Below are positions 33,012 through 42,529 of a stretch of DNA of 64,000 bases, one piece after another. Origin of the DNA: Enterobacteriaceae bacterium RIT691 (lineage in GTDB: Bacteria > Pseudomonadota > Gammaproteobacteria > Enterobacterales > Enterobacteriaceae); the NCBI GenBank assembly GCA_009668205.1, contig WJYM01000002.1, positions 1-64,000 of the forward strand, in the 5' to 3' direction. Position 1 is the first letter of the stretch; every line of letters begins with the position of its first letter. The translations under genes were made by a program, and so were the position numbers. The notes below the pieces were generated by a model. It searched no databases. It was not told the origin of the DNA and worked only from the letters and a program-made list of their open reading frames with translations.

Positions 33012-35027
33012 TCACAGAGCCACGGTCAGTAACAGAACAACCAGCGCCACCACCACGTACAGGCAGTAAAGGCGGAAGTCCCCGCTCTGCATCCGTTGGA
33101 CGGCAGAACCCGCACGCTGCACCAGCCGCACCAAAGGCCAGATAATGCGCTCATCCCAGAACGGCTCGACGGCGGCGGCCCCCTCCGTCGCTTTTGTCAG
33201 ACTGCGACTCAGCGCTTGTGAAGGATCCAGCTGTTTACGCATGCGATAGAGCGGCGCAAACATCACCCGCAATGGCTGGGTGAAGCTGCCTGCCGATGCC
33301 GACATCGCTTCTTCCCACGCGTAGCCGCACGCCCAGGGTTCACCACGACGACGAAACGCGCCGCGCTCGCCACGCAGTACCCACCACACCACCAGCGGCA
33401 GCAGCGGTAAGCCAAGCAGCAACAGGAAAGAGATTGCCGGAGAGAGCATCGCCTGAGCGCTCGCCCCCGGCTGCAGCACGGCATGACCCGCCACCACGAA
33501 ATCCGTCGTGTGGGTCAGAGAAGTGGCAACCTTTGCCAGCACAGGTGCAGCGACAGATGCGCCAACACCCAACGCGACGCACAGCAGTGCCATCACGATC
33601 ATCGCCGCCGTCATCGGCCACGGCACTTCACGGGCATGTTCAGCCTGCTCGCTGCGGGCACCGCCGCAGAAACTGATGCCGTAAACTTTGACGAAGCACA
33701 TCGCCGCCAGCGCACCGGTAATTGCCAGCATCACAATGGCGATAGGACCCGCCAGACGCATGGCGAAATCACCGTCATGGCTCATGGTGAACAGAGATTG
33801 ATAGGTGAACCACTCGCTGACAAAACCGTTCAGCGGCGGCAGTGCGGAAATGGACATACAGCCGATCAGAAAGGCCGTGCCGGTCAGCGGCATCAGTTTT
33901 GCGAGGCCGCCCATTTTTTCCATATCACGGGTATGGACGCGGAAAATCACCGCGCCAGCGCCGAGGAACAGCAGGCCTTTAAACAGCGCGTGGTTGAGCA
34001 GATGGAACAGCGCGCCCAGTAAACCGACCGCGGCAAGGACCGGATGATGTGAAGCTATGCCCACCATGCCCACACCAACGCCCATCAGAATGATGCCGAT
34101 GTTCTCTACCGTATGCCAGGCCAGCAGACGTTTGATGTCGTGCTCCGCCAGCGCATACAGCACACCCAGCACAGAAGAAACGGCACCAAACGCCAGCACC
34201 ATAATGCCCCACCAGCTTTCGGTGGCGCCGAGCAAATCCACGCCCACTTTGAGGATCCCAAAGATACCGATTTTCACCATCACGCCAGACATCAACGCTG
34301 AAGCGTGAGAAGGTGCGGCCGGGTGCGCGCGCGGCAGCCAGCTGTGCAACGGTAGCATCCCCGCTTTCGCGCCAAAACCGAGAAACGCGAGGATAAAGAC
34401 CCACGACGCCACCGCGGGAGAAAGGTGCAAATGGCGGAAGGAATCAAACTCCAGGCTGCCGCTCTCGCGCCACATCAGGAAGAAGGCCACCATGATCAAC
34501 ACCGAACCGGCATGGGCGATAAAGAAGTACAGCAGCCCAGCCTTGATGGATTCTTCGCTCTGATCGGCAATCACCAGGAACCACGACGCCAGCGACATCA
34601 TTTCGAACAGAATGATGAACCAGAAGCCGTTATCCATGACCACCAGGCCGACCATCGAGGCGATGAACAGGTTCATAAAGAAGCCCATCGCCGCCGCGCC
34701 TTTGCCCAGATATTCCTGCATGTAGGAGAGTGAATAGAGCGCGCACAGGGTCACCAGCAGCGAGATGACCATCACCATGAAGGCGCTCAGGCTGTCCATG
34801 CGCACACTAAAGGCGGCAAATTCAAACGGCCCCTGGGCAAGCCAGGTTTGTACTTCCCCGCTGAGGACAACCGGTACGGCGCTGAACAGACCCAGCACGC
34901 CCCCCAGCATGGCGGTAATACCGGCAACGCGAATCGCCAGAATTTCGTTTTTTTGCAGCAACAAAGAGACCACGCCGCCCGCAACATACAGCACCAGCGA
35001 TCCCATCAGTAATTGCAGAGAATCCAT
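33012..35027 (-). CDS. hyfB: hydrogenase-4 membrane subunit HyfB (HycC/NuoL type)
   Basis: HyfB is a NuoL-like antiporter-type subunit. The 671-residue protein has about 16 membrane helices and the motif KAGMLPLHSWLPRAHPAAPS. It overlaps the hyfA stop by one base. Its length is like that of E. coli HyfB. Identity as hyfB rather than hycC follows from the presence of hyfDEF behind it. Confidence 0.94.
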   Translation of the reverse strand: MDSLQLLMGSLVLYVAGGVVSLLLQKNEILAIRVAGITAMLGGVLGLFSAVPVVLSGEVQTWLAQGPFEFAAFSVRMDSLSAFMVMVISLLVTLCALYSLSYMQEYLGKGAAAMGFFMNLFIASMVGLVVMDNGFWFIILFEMMSLASWFLVIADQSEESIKAGLLYFFIAHAGSVLIMVAFFLMWRESGSLEFDSFRHLHLSPAVASWVFILAFLGFGAKAGMLPLHSWLPRAHPAAPSHASALMSGVMVKIGIFGILKVGVDLLGATESWWGIMVLAFGAVSSVLGVLYALAEHDIKRLLAWHTVENIGIILMGVGVGMVGIASHHPVLAAVGLLGALFHLLNHALFKGLLFLGAGAVIFRVHTRDMEKMGGLAKLMPLTGTAFLIGCMSISALPPLNGFVSEWFTYQSLFTMSHDGDFAMRLAGPIAIVMLAITGALAAMCFVKVYGISFCGGARSEQAEHAREVPWPMTAAMIVMALLCVALGVGASVAAPVLAKVATSLTHTTDFVVAGHAVLQPGASAQAMLSPAISFLLLLGLPLLPLVVWWVLRGERGAFRRRGEPWACGYAWEEAMSASAGSFTQPLRVMFAPLYRMRKQLDPSQALSRSLTKATEGAAAVEPFWDERIIWPLVRLVQRAGSAVQRMQSGDFRLYCLYVVVALVVLLLTVAL

Positions 35028-35638
35028 CAGTTTTGCTCCCCTGTCAGATTGACCATCCCTTCAGGCATCGACAGCGCCGTTTGCTCGCGACGCTGTTTCA
35101 TTTGCGCCTCAACGGACACGGGCTCCACCAGATGCAGTGCATGAGTCGGACAGGAACGCACGCAGGCTGGCCCCTCCGGCAGGAAGTGGCACAAATCGCA
35201 CTTTACGGCGACGGTGCGCACCCCGGCATTCCAGCTCAGGAAAGGGTTCATGCTTTCGGCACTGACCGGCACATCGCTGAGCAGTGAGGCGGGAACATAA
35301 TGCTCAAATTGGGCTGGCACATTCAGCGGCGTGCTGCCCGCAGGCGTGATCGCCCCAAATGGACAAACCAGCCCGCAGAGCTTGCAGCCAATGCACAGGC
35401 TTTCGTTGATCTGCACGCTGTCGCCATCAAGAGCGATGGCATTGACCGGGCATACGCGCTTGCACGGCGCGTCTTCGCAATGACGACACAGCACAGGAGC
35501 CGTATGCTCGTCAGTGCGCGCCATCGTAAGCCTGGGATGCTGCTGTAGCCCCTGAGCTTTATGGACATCAGAGCAGGCTGCCAGGCAGGTGTTGCATCCG
35601 ATGCACCACTGAGGATCCGCAATCACAAAGCGGTTCAT
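35027..35638 (-). CDS. hyfA: hydrogenase-4 ferredoxin subunit HyfA (HycB type)
   Basis: HyfA is an iron-sulfur protein that links formate dehydrogenase-H to the hydrogenase. From ATG 35638 it has 203 residues, with four cysteine sets (CIGCNTCLAAC, CRHCEDAPC, CIGCKLCGLVC, CDLCHFLPEGPAC). The open frame to 35719 is rejected because GAGGAA precedes 35638 and the homologues begin MNRFVIADP. It heads the hyf operon 43 bases from a perfect sigma-54 promoter. No hycA-type repressor gene precedes it. Confidence 0.94.
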   Translation of the reverse strand: MNRFVIADPQWCIGCNTCLAACSDVHKAQGLQQHPRLTMARTDEHTAPVLCRHCEDAPCKRVCPVNAIALDGDSVQINESLCIGCKLCGLVCPFGAITPAGSTPLNVPAQFEHYVPASLLSDVPVSAESMNPFLSWNAGVRTVAVKCDLCHFLPEGPACVRSCPTHALHLVEPVSVEAQMKQRREQTALSMPEGMVNLTGEQN

Positions 35639-35680
35639 GGTGATTCCTCGTGAACTGAAGTAAATGATCTCGCTCGTATA

Positions 35681-35695
35681 GCAATTTGCGTGCCA
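35681..35695 (-). promoter_or_regulatory. sigma-54 promoter of hyfA-J
   Basis: The minus strand reads TGGCACGCAAATTGC, a perfect match to TGGCAC-N5-TTGC. It is the hyf operon promoter, divergent from that of hypA. Confidence 0.95.
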
Positions 35696-35749
35696 CATAG
35701 TTATTTCAATTAAAATCAATGCATTATAAAAACCCTGATGTCACAACGG

Positions 35750-35843
35750 CATGTCATCGACAGCGTGACGACGTTTGTGACGATCGCTTTTTTGCCTGCG
35801 CCCGTGCGCCGTCATTTGTGGCGAAACAGCGTCACAAATGTCA
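35750..35843. promoter_or_regulatory. candidate FhlA/HyfR sites between hyfA and hypA
   Basis: Two dyad-rich stretches lie between the divergent sigma-54 promoters. One is GTCA(TCGACAGCG)TGAC within 35750-35773. The other is CATTTGTG/CACAAATG (35813-35820/35833-35840) around GCGAAACAGCGT. Both contain ACAGCGT, also found in the palindrome upstream of hydN. The position matches the shared upstream activating sequence used by FhlA in E. coli. Confidence 0.6.
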
Positions 35844-35895
35844 TTTTCCGACTGTCATTTTTAAATTAATTAATGAATATCAATAAGATAAAGAA

Positions 35896-35910
35896 TGGCC
35901 TGTATTTTGC
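35896..35910 (+). promoter_or_regulatory. sigma-54 promoter of hypABCDE
   Basis: TGGCCTGTATTTTGC fits the -24/-12 consensus (one mismatch in the first half plus the usual variation). It lies 33 bases before the hypA ATG. Confidence 0.88.
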
Positions 35911-35943
35911 TAAAGCAGCGAAGAGCAAAAGAGCGGAGTCGTT

Positions 35944-36294
35944 ATGCACGAAATCACCCTGTGCCAGCGGGCACTGGAAATCATTGAGCAACAGGCACAG
36001 GCCAATTCGGCCGCGCGGGTCAGCGCGGTCTGGCTGAAAGTCGGTGCTTTCTCCTGCGTGGAACCTTCCGCCCTGAATTTCTGTTTTGAGCTGGTGTGTC
36101 GCGGCACCGTGGCTGAAGGCTGCGAGTTGCATATAGAGGAACAAACGGCTGAGTGCTGGTGCCCTGAGTGTCAGGGCTATGTGCAGCTGGTTTCGCAACA
36201 CGTTCGTCGCTGCCCGCAGTGCGCCAGCGATCGGTTACACATTGTCGCTGATGACGGTTTACAGATTCAGCGCATCGAAGTGATTGAGGAGTAA
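35944..36294 (+). CDS. hypA: hydrogenase nickel-insertion protein HypA
   Basis: HypA works with HypB to insert nickel into hydrogenase large subunits. The 116-residue protein begins MHEITLCQ, with His2 as part of the nickel site. It has the structural zinc finger with two CxxC pairs (CWCPEC, CPQC). It is first of hypABCDE and closely follows E. coli HypA. Confidence 0.97.
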   Translation: MHEITLCQRALEIIEQQAQANSAARVSAVWLKVGAFSCVEPSALNFCFELVCRGTVAEGCELHIEEQTAECWCPECQGYVQLVSQHVRRCPQCASDRLHIVADDGLQIQRIEVIEE

Positions 36295-36297
36295 AGT

Positions 36298-37167
36298 ATG
36301 TGCACCACCTGTGGTTGTGCCGACGGCAACCGTTACATCGAAGGGGATGAACGCAATCCTCACTCTGCTTTTCGCAGCACGCCGTTCGCCCCGGCCGCCC
36401 GTCCGACGATGACGATCACCGGCCTTAAATCCGACTTCATCCCACAGCAGTCCGAACAGGGCGATTTGCACTATGGGCATGGCGAAGCGGGCACGCATGC
36501 GCCGGGCATGAGCCAGCGTAAAATGCTGGAAGTCGAGATCGACGTACTGGATAAAAACAACCGTCTGGCAGCCCGCAACCGTTCGCAGTTTGCCGCGCGC
36601 GAGCTGCTGGTACTGAATCTGGTGTCCAGCCCCGGCTCTGGCAAAACCACGCTGTTGACGGAAACGTTGTTAAAGCTGAAAGACCAGGTGCCGTGCGCCG
36701 TCATTGAAGGCGATCAGCAAACCGTTAATGATGCCGCTCGTATTCGCGCCACCGGCACGCCCGCCATCCAGGTCAATACCGGAAAAGGCTGCCATCTGGA
36801 CGCACAGATGATTGCCGACGCGACACCTCGCCTGCCGCTGCCCGACAAGGGCATATTGTTTATCGAAAACGTCGGGAATCTCGTCTGCCCGGCCAGCTTT
36901 GACCTCGGCGAGCGTCATAAAGTGGCGGTCCTGTCGGTCACGGAAGGCGAAGACAAACCCCTGAAATACCCCCAAATGTTTGCCGCCGCGTCGCTCTTGC
37001 TGCTGAACAAAATCGATTTACTGCCTTATCTGAAGTTCGACGTCGAGAAATGCCTGGCCTACGCCCGAGAAGTGAATCCCGGTATTGAAGCGATCCTCAT
37101 CTCCGCCACCAGCGGAGAAGGCATGGACCAATGGCTGCATTGGCTGGAGCAACAACGATGTGCATAG
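36298..37167 (+). CDS. hypB: hydrogenase nickel-insertion GTPase HypB
   Basis: HypB is the GTPase that delivers nickel with HypA. The 289-residue protein has the N-terminal high-affinity nickel motif MCTTCGC, a Walker [10 protein letters not shown] at about residue 108, and the NKIDLLPYL guanine-specificity motif. A short His-containing linker is present rather than a long poly-His tract. It overlaps hypC by 10 bases. Confidence 0.96.
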   Translation: MCTTCGCADGNRYIEGDERNPHSAFRSTPFAPAARPTMTITGLKSDFIPQQSEQGDLHYGHGEAGTHAPGMSQRKMLEVEIDVLDKNNRLAARNRSQFAARELLVLNLVSSPGSGKTTLLTETLLKLKDQVPCAVIEGDQQTVNDAARIRATGTPAIQVNTGKGCHLDAQMIADATPRLPLPDKGILFIENVGNLVCPASFDLGERHKVAVLSVTEGEDKPLKYPQMFAAASLLLLNKIDLLPYLKFDVEKCLAYAREVNPGIEAILISATSGEGMDQWLHWLEQQRCA

Positions 37168-37430
37168 GCGTACCCGGGCAAATTTGTGCCATCAATGGCA
37201 CGCTCGCCAAAGTGGATGTCTGCGGCGTGCAGCGCGATGTGGATCTGACACTGGTAGGGGCAATCGATGATCAAGGCCAATCACGAATGGGACAATGGGT
37301 GTTAGTTCACGTCGGCTTTGCGATGAGCATCATTGACGAACACGAAGCCCGTGAGACGCTGGCTGCGCTGCAGAACATGTTTGAGGTGGAACCTGATGTC
37401 GGCGCGCTGATGTGGGGCGAGGAGCGATAA
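37158..37430 (+). CDS. hypC: hydrogenase assembly chaperone HypC
   Basis: HypC carries the Fe(CN)2CO precursor with HypD and binds the large-subunit precursor. The 90-residue protein starts MCIGVPGQI at ATG 37158; Cys2 is the key residue. The open frame back to 37131 is rejected. It overlaps hypB by 10 bases, and its stop overlaps the hypD ATG by one base. Confidence 0.96.
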   Translation: MCIGVPGQICAINGTLAKVDVCGVQRDVDLTLVGAIDDQGQSRMGQWVLVHVGFAMSIIDEHEARETLAALQNMFEVEPDVGALMWGEER

Positions 37431-38551
37431 TGCGTTTTGTTGATGAATATCGTGCCCCGGAACAGGTTATGCAGCTTATCGCGCACCTGAAATCCCGGGC
37501 ACCACTGCTGCCCTATACTCCCCAACGCCCATTGCGCATCATGGAAGTGTGCGGCGGTCATACCCATGCCATTTTCCGCTTCGGCCTCGATCAGCTGCTT
37601 CCCGACAATATCGAGTTCATCCACGGCCCAGGTTGCCCGGTCTGCGTACTGCCGATGGGGCGCATTGATACCTGTATCGATATCGCAAGCCTGCCAGAGG
37701 TGATTTTCTGTACCTTTGGTGATGCCATGCGTGTGCCCGGCAAAAACGGCTCTCTGATGCAGGCGAAGGCGCGCGGCGCGGACATCCGCATCGTCTACTC
37801 GCCCATGGATGCCCTGAAGTTGGCCGCTGAACATCCACAGCGCAAAGTGGTGTTTTTTGGTCTGGGTTTTGAAACCACGATGCCGGCGACGGCCATCACG
37901 CTAAAACAGGCCAAGGCGCAGAATCTCAAAAACTTCTTCTTTTTCTGCCAGCACATCACGCTTATCCCGACGCTTCGCAGCCTGCTCGAACAACCCGATA
38001 ACGCCATCGACGCCTTTCTCGCACCGGGTCACGTCAGCATGGTGATTGGCACCGAAAGCTATGACTTTATCGCCGCTGATTTTCAGCGGCCGCTGGTGGT
38101 TGCGGGCTTTGAACCGGTCGATCTGTTACAGGGCGTCTGCATGCTCGTTGAACAAAAGATTTCTGGCCACAGCGAAGTGGAAAACCAGTACCGTCGGGTC
38201 GTGCCCGACGAAGGTAACACGCTGGCACAGCAGGCCATTGCCGACGTTTTTGCCGTCAAAGGTGACAGCGAATGGCGCGGCCTTGGGGTAATAGCTGAGT
38301 CGGGTGTCAGGTTAATGCCTGATTATCAGCAGTTTGATGCTGAAGCCCATTTTCAGCCCCAGCCACGCGCGGTCAGCGATGATCCCCGCGCCCGCTGCGG
38401 CGAAGTCCTTACCGGGCGCTGCAAACCTCATCAGTGCTCCCTGTTTGGCAACACCTGTAACCCGCAAAGCGCGTTTGGCGCACTGATGGTCTCCTCCGAA
38501 GGGGCCTGTAGCGCGTGGTATCAATACCGAAGTCAGGAAACCGAAGCATGA
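37430..38551 (+). CDS. hypD: hydrogenase Fe-ligand assembly protein HypD
   Basis: HypD is the 4Fe-4S protein on which the Fe(CN)2CO unit is built. From ATG 37430 it has 373 residues, with EVCGGHTHA near residue 39, GPGCPVCVLP near 66 and a C-terminal cysteine region (RCGEVLTGRCKPHQCSLFG). The frame to 37412 is out of line with homologues. It overlaps hypE by four bases (ATGA). Confidence 0.96.
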   Translation: MRFVDEYRAPEQVMQLIAHLKSRAPLLPYTPQRPLRIMEVCGGHTHAIFRFGLDQLLPDNIEFIHGPGCPVCVLPMGRIDTCIDIASLPEVIFCTFGDAMRVPGKNGSLMQAKARGADIRIVYSPMDALKLAAEHPQRKVVFFGLGFETTMPATAITLKQAKAQNLKNFFFFCQHITLIPTLRSLLEQPDNAIDAFLAPGHVSMVIGTESYDFIAADFQRPLVVAGFEPVDLLQGVCMLVEQKISGHSEVENQYRRVVPDEGNTLAQQAIADVFAVKGDSEWRGLGVIAESGVRLMPDYQQFDAEAHFQPQPRAVSDDPRARCGEVLTGRCKPHQCSLFGNTCNPQSAFGALMVSSEGACSAWYQYRSQETEA

Positions 38552-39558
38552 AAACCGTTCAGATAGCCCACGGCAGCGGCGGGCAGGCCATGCAGCAGCT
38601 GATTAACGCGCTGTTTATGCAGGCGTTCAACAACCCGTGGCTGGCCGAGCAGGAAGATCAGGCACGTATTCAGCTCGCCACGCTAACCCACAGCGGCGAT
38701 CGCCTGGCTTTCTCCACCGACAGCTACGTCATCGACCCGCTATTTTTCCCCGGCGGTGATATCGGTAAGCTGGCCGTTTGCGGCACAGCGAACGATGTCG
38801 CGGTCAGCGGCGCCATCCCTCGTTATCTCTCCTGCGGATTCATCCTCGAAGAAGGCCTGGAGATGGCGATTCTGGAGCGAGTGGTCAACAGTATGGCGAA
38901 AACGGCGCAGGAGCATAACATCGCTATCGTCACCGGCGATACCAAAGTGGTGCCACGAGGCGCGGCGGACAAGCTGTTTATCAATACGGCGGGAATCGGC
39001 GCAATTCCGCACCATATCCATTGGGGCGCATCCCAACTGGCCGCCCGGGATGTGCTGATTGTCAGCGGAACATTAGGCGACCACGGCGCTGCTATTCTCA
39101 ATCTGCGCGAACAGCTGGGGCTGGATGGCGATCTGCGCAGCGATTGTGCGGTGCTAACGCCGCTGATCCAATCCATCCGTGATATTGCCGGGGTGAAAGC
39201 ATTACGCGATGCCACCCGCGGTGGCGTGAATGCCGTCGCACACGAATTCGCCACCGCCAGCGGCTTCGGGGTCGTGTTGGACGAAGCCAGACTGCCCGTC
39301 AACGCCGCGGTTCGCGGCGTCTGCGAACTGCTGGGGTTAGATGCCCTGAATTTTGCCAACGAAGGCAAACTGGTGATTGGCGTTGCCCCCGAATCAGCTG
39401 AACAGGTGCTGAGCCAGCTGCGGGCTCACCCCTTAGGCCGGGATGCGGCAATCATCGGTGAAATCACTGCCCGTAAAGGTGTGCACCTCACCGGACTGTA
39501 CGGCGTGAGACGCACGCTTGATCTTCCCCATGCAGAACCGTTACCGCGGATCTGTTGA
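38548..39558 (+). CDS. hypE: carbamoyl dehydratase HypE
   Basis: HypE receives a carbamoyl group on its C-terminal cysteine from HypF and dehydrates it, with ATP, to a thiocyanate that is passed to HypCD. The 336-residue protein begins MKTVQIAHGSGG and ends PRIC, so the essential terminal Cys is intact. It is a PurM-like ATPase. I use ATG 38548, which overlaps the hypD stop. Confidence 0.97.
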   Translation: MKTVQIAHGSGGQAMQQLINALFMQAFNNPWLAEQEDQARIQLATLTHSGDRLAFSTDSYVIDPLFFPGGDIGKLAVCGTANDVAVSGAIPRYLSCGFILEEGLEMAILERVVNSMAKTAQEHNIAIVTGDTKVVPRGAADKLFINTAGIGAIPHHIHWGASQLAARDVLIVSGTLGDHGAAILNLREQLGLDGDLRSDCAVLTPLIQSIRDIAGVKALRDATRGGVNAVAHEFATASGFGVVLDEARLPVNAAVRGVCELLGLDALNFANEGKLVIGVAPESAEQVLSQLRAHPLGRDAAIIGEITARKGVHLTGLYGVRRTLDLPHAEPLPRIC

Positions 39559-39580
39559 CCTCTTTTCGCCCGACTGGACG

Positions 39581-41653
39581 ATGGCTATGGCATCAACACC
39601 CATGAGGGATCTCGGGCAGCAGGGTCTGTTCGATATTACCCGACGCTTTTTACAACAACCTGATTTGCAGAGCCTCAGCGACACCCTGGCACAGCTCACA
39701 AAGCAGAGTGGGTTAGCAGATAGCGCTGCCATTATGCTCTGGCAGCCAGGCAACCAACGCCTGCGGTTTTACTGCAGCGACGAGATCCGCACAGGTGATG
39801 AGGTACTGTTAGCTCAGGGCCCGATGAGTCTTCTGCTCTCGCGCCCGGAGCCCCTGAATTACCGGCACGACGCGTTTTCCCGGCACTGGCCAGAATTGAG
39901 CGGTTCGCCTCGCTATGCGGCGTTCAGTCAATACACTCTTCTGCCACTGGCGGCTGAGGGAGTCATTTTTGGTGGCTGTGAGTTTCTGCGCCACCGCGAG
40001 CCCCCATGGAGTCAGGAGGAACAGCAGCGTCTGCAAACGCTGGTGCAGCTGGTTGCCGTGGTCGCAGAACAATTTCAGTCGCGCCTCAGGACCCGAACCG
40101 ACTATCAAAACCTGTGCCTGGAGCGAGATAATTTCCGCATTCTGGTGGATGTCACCAATGCGGTGCTCTCCCGCCTGAACATTGACGAGCTGGTGAGCGA
40201 AGTGGCGAAAGAGATCCATCGCTACTTCCGGGTAGATGCCATCAGCGTTGCACTGCGCAGCCCAAAGGCGGGGAAACTTAACGTCTATACCAGTCACTAC
40301 CTTGAGGGTGAAACACCGCTCCACGATTTAAACGAGACGGAGGAAAGCGGCACGCTCAGTGAGCAGGTATTCAAAAATCAGGAAATGCTGTTGCTGAGCC
40401 AACCCGGCATCGCACAGCTTGCGCAAAGCGAACGGCAGTGGTTTGCCATGTGGGGTAATGAGCTACAAAGCTTGTGCCTGCTGCCGTTGATGTCCGGCGA
40501 CACCACGCTGGGCGTGCTGACCCTGGCGCACTGTCATGAGCAGGCCTTCAACGCCAGTACGTTACGCCTGCTTCGCCAGATTGCCGGCCGAATTTCGATT
40601 GCCGTCGACAATGCCCTGGCCTATCAGGAGATCCAGCGGCTGAAAGAACGGCTGGCGGATGAGAATAAAGTTCTGACTGAGCAGCTCAATCATCTCGACG
40701 TCGACTCCGGTGAGATCATCGGCCGAAGTGACGCAATGCGCGACGTGCTGCGGCAAGTCGACATGGTGGCACAAAGCAACAGCACCGTATTGATTCTGGG
40801 GGAAACCGGGACAGGAAAAGAGCTGATTGCCCGTGCTATCCATCAGCTCAGCACACGTCGCGAACGACGGATGATCAAAATGAACTGCGCGGCAATGCCT
40901 GCAGGGCTGCTGGAAAGCGATCTGTTTGGCCATTCACGCGGCGCATTTACCGGCGCCAGTGCGCCCAGAACCGGGCGATTCGAACTGGCGGACCAAAGCT
41001 CGCTGTTCCTGGATGAGGTCGGCGATATGCCGCTTGAACTGCAACCCAAGCTGCTGCGGGTGCTGCAGGAGCAGGAGTTTGAGCCGCTTGGCAGCAACAG
41101 GTTAATTCAGACCGACGTACGCCTGATTGCCGCGACCAATCGCGATCTGCGGCAAATGGTCGATAACCGTGAGTTTCGCAGCGATCTTTTTTACCGGCTG
41201 AACGTTTTTCCTCTTCAGCTTCCCCCGCTGCGCGAACGGCCGGAAGACATTCCGCTGTTGGCAAAAGCCTTCACTCAAAAAATCGCCCGTCGCCTTGGGA
41301 AGAAAATTGACAGCATTCCAACACAGACACTCAGCGCACTCAGCCAAATGCCCTGGCCGGGCAACGTGCGTGAACTGGAAAACGTGATAGAGCGTGCGGT
41401 TCTGCTGACTCAGGGGAATGTGCTCCAGCTTCATTTCGCGCATCCCTCGTTTACGCCTTTAGCCACGCACGCCATTCAGGCCGAGCCTCGGCGGGAAGGT
41501 GAAGATGAGTATCAACACATCGTGCGTATTTTACGGGAGACTAACGGTGTGGTCGCGGGACCCAAAGGGGCCGCAAGCCGTTTAGGGCTCAAACGCACTA
41601 CCCTACTCTCGCGCATGAAGCGACTGGGCATTGTGAAAGAGACACTGGTATAA
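39581..41653 (+). CDS. fhlA: formate hydrogenlyase activator FhlA
   Basis: FhlA senses formate and activates the sigma-54 promoters of the formate regulon. From ATG 39581 it has about 690 residues, with two N-terminal GAF-like domains (about 1-180 and 190-360), an AAA+ domain with [15 protein letters not shown] and a GAFTGA loop, and a C-terminal HTH in [15 protein letters not shown]. The open frame to 39518 starts inside hypE. Homology to E. coli begins at STPMRDLGQQGLFDITR. It is the last gene of the hyp cluster. Confidence 0.95.
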   Translation: MAMASTPMRDLGQQGLFDITRRFLQQPDLQSLSDTLAQLTKQSGLADSAAIMLWQPGNQRLRFYCSDEIRTGDEVLLAQGPMSLLLSRPEPLNYRHDAFSRHWPELSGSPRYAAFSQYTLLPLAAEGVIFGGCEFLRHREPPWSQEEQQRLQTLVQLVAVVAEQFQSRLRTRTDYQNLCLERDNFRILVDVTNAVLSRLNIDELVSEVAKEIHRYFRVDAISVALRSPKAGKLNVYTSHYLEGETPLHDLNETEESGTLSEQVFKNQEMLLLSQPGIAQLAQSERQWFAMWGNELQSLCLLPLMSGDTTLGVLTLAHCHEQAFNASTLRLLRQIAGRISIAVDNALAYQEIQRLKERLADENKVLTEQLNHLDVDSGEIIGRSDAMRDVLRQVDMVAQSNSTVLILGETGTGKELIARAIHQLSTRRERRMIKMNCAAMPAGLLESDLFGHSRGAFTGASAPRTGRFELADQSSLFLDEVGDMPLELQPKLLRVLQEQEFEPLGSNRLIQTDVRLIAATNRDLRQMVDNREFRSDLFYRLNVFPLQLPPLRERPEDIPLLAKAFTQKIARRLGKKIDSIPTQTLSALSQMPWPGNVRELENVIERAVLLTQGNVLQLHFAHPSFTPLATHAIQAEPRREGEDEYQHIVRILRETNGVVAGPKGAASRLGLKRTTLLSRMKRLGIVKETLV

Positions 41654-41702
41654 ATCATCACCACGGGCTATAAATCCAGGACACTCACAGAAAGGAGGCA
41701 TC

Positions 41703-42131
41703 ATGTCAGTATCAGCACGTAACCAGCTTACCGGTAAAGTCAGCGCTGTCACTCCCGGCGCGGTTAATGATGAAGTTGAACTTACGCTTCAGGGCGGAGC
41801 AAAACTGGTCGCTATCGTCACCCACAGCAGTAAGGAAGCACTGGGGCTCGTCACCGGTAAAGAGGCCATTGCGCTGATTAAAGCGCCATGGGTCACGCTG
41901 GCAAGCGAAGATTGTGGTCTGAAATTCTCAGCCCGCAACCAGTTTGCCGGACGTGTGTCGAAAGTCACCGAAGGTGCGGTGAATGCGACGGTACATATCG
42001 AAACCGACTCAGAATTCGAACTGGTGGCGGTGATCACCAATGAAAGTCAGCATGAGATGAAACTGGCCACTGGCAGCCGGGTTATTGCCCTGATCAAAGC
42101 TTCAGCGATTCTGCTGGCCACCCGCGCTTAA
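41703..42131 (+). CDS. tandem Mop-domain molybdate-binding protein
   Basis: The protein is a cytoplasmic molbindin for molybdate storage or homeostasis. Its 142 residues are two Mop/TOBE repeats: SARNQLTGKVSAVTPGAVND (about 4-23) and SARNQFAGRVSKVTEGAVNA (about 76-95), each ending in ALIKA. AAAGGAGG precedes the ATG. It follows fhlA by 49 bases, so it may serve the molybdenum-dependent formate dehydrogenase-H. It is not present beside fhlA in E. coli. ModG-like function is inferred. Confidence 0.88.
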   Translation: MSVSARNQLTGKVSAVTPGAVNDEVELTLQGGAKLVAIVTHSSKEALGLVTGKEAIALIKAPWVTLASEDCGLKFSARNQFAGRVSKVTEGAVNATVHIETDSEFELVAVITNESQHEMKLATGSRVIALIKASAILLATRA

Positions 42132-42165
42132 TCCTCTGCGCGCTGCGTTTCTGGCCGCGCGCAAC

Positions 42166-42510
42166 TTATTTCTTCGGCCGATATTTTTCCGGAAGTTCGG
42201 GGACCGGACGCCTGTCGTCCATCAAATGCAGGAGGGTCAAAACCGGATGTCGCCACAGCATTCGTGGCCCCGCCCAACGCATAATCTGCTTCATCTCGTC
42301 CCGTTTCGCCGGTTGATAACAATGGACCGGACACTGCTTACAGGCCGGTTTTTCCTCGCCAAAAACGCATTTATCGAGTCTTTTATCGGCATAATCGTTG
42401 AGCGCCTGATAATGCCCGGGCGTTGTCTCTGCCTGCGGGCAGCGCTGTTGATAGAGCGCAATCATCCGGCTAATGGTCTGTTTTTCTCGGTGAATTCGCT
42501 TCCCCGTCAC
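42166..42510 (-). CDS. ygbA: YgbA-family protein (NO-responsive, function unknown)
   Basis: YgbA is a small cytoplasmic protein of unknown function controlled by the NO sensor NsrR in E. coli, where it also neighbours fhlA. I take the GTG at 42510 (114 residues, reading VTGKRIHREK), which has GAGGG eight bases upstream. The open frame to 42570 gives a less likely N-terminus. It has a conserved cysteine cluster (CVFGEEKPACKQCPVHCYQP) and ends ELPEKYRPKK. Confidence 0.85.
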   Translation of the reverse strand: MTGKRIHREKQTISRMIALYQQRCPQAETTPGHYQALNDYADKRLDKCVFGEEKPACKQCPVHCYQPAKRDEMKQIMRWAGPRMLWRHPVLTLLHLMDDRRPVPELPEKYRPKK

Positions 42511-42529
42511 TGGAAAACCCTCGATTGAT

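Noticed and set aside
35639-35719. N-terminal extension of hyfA to 35719
   Set aside because: It would span the sigma-54 promoter and lacks homology to HyfA/HycB proteins, which begin at MNRF.
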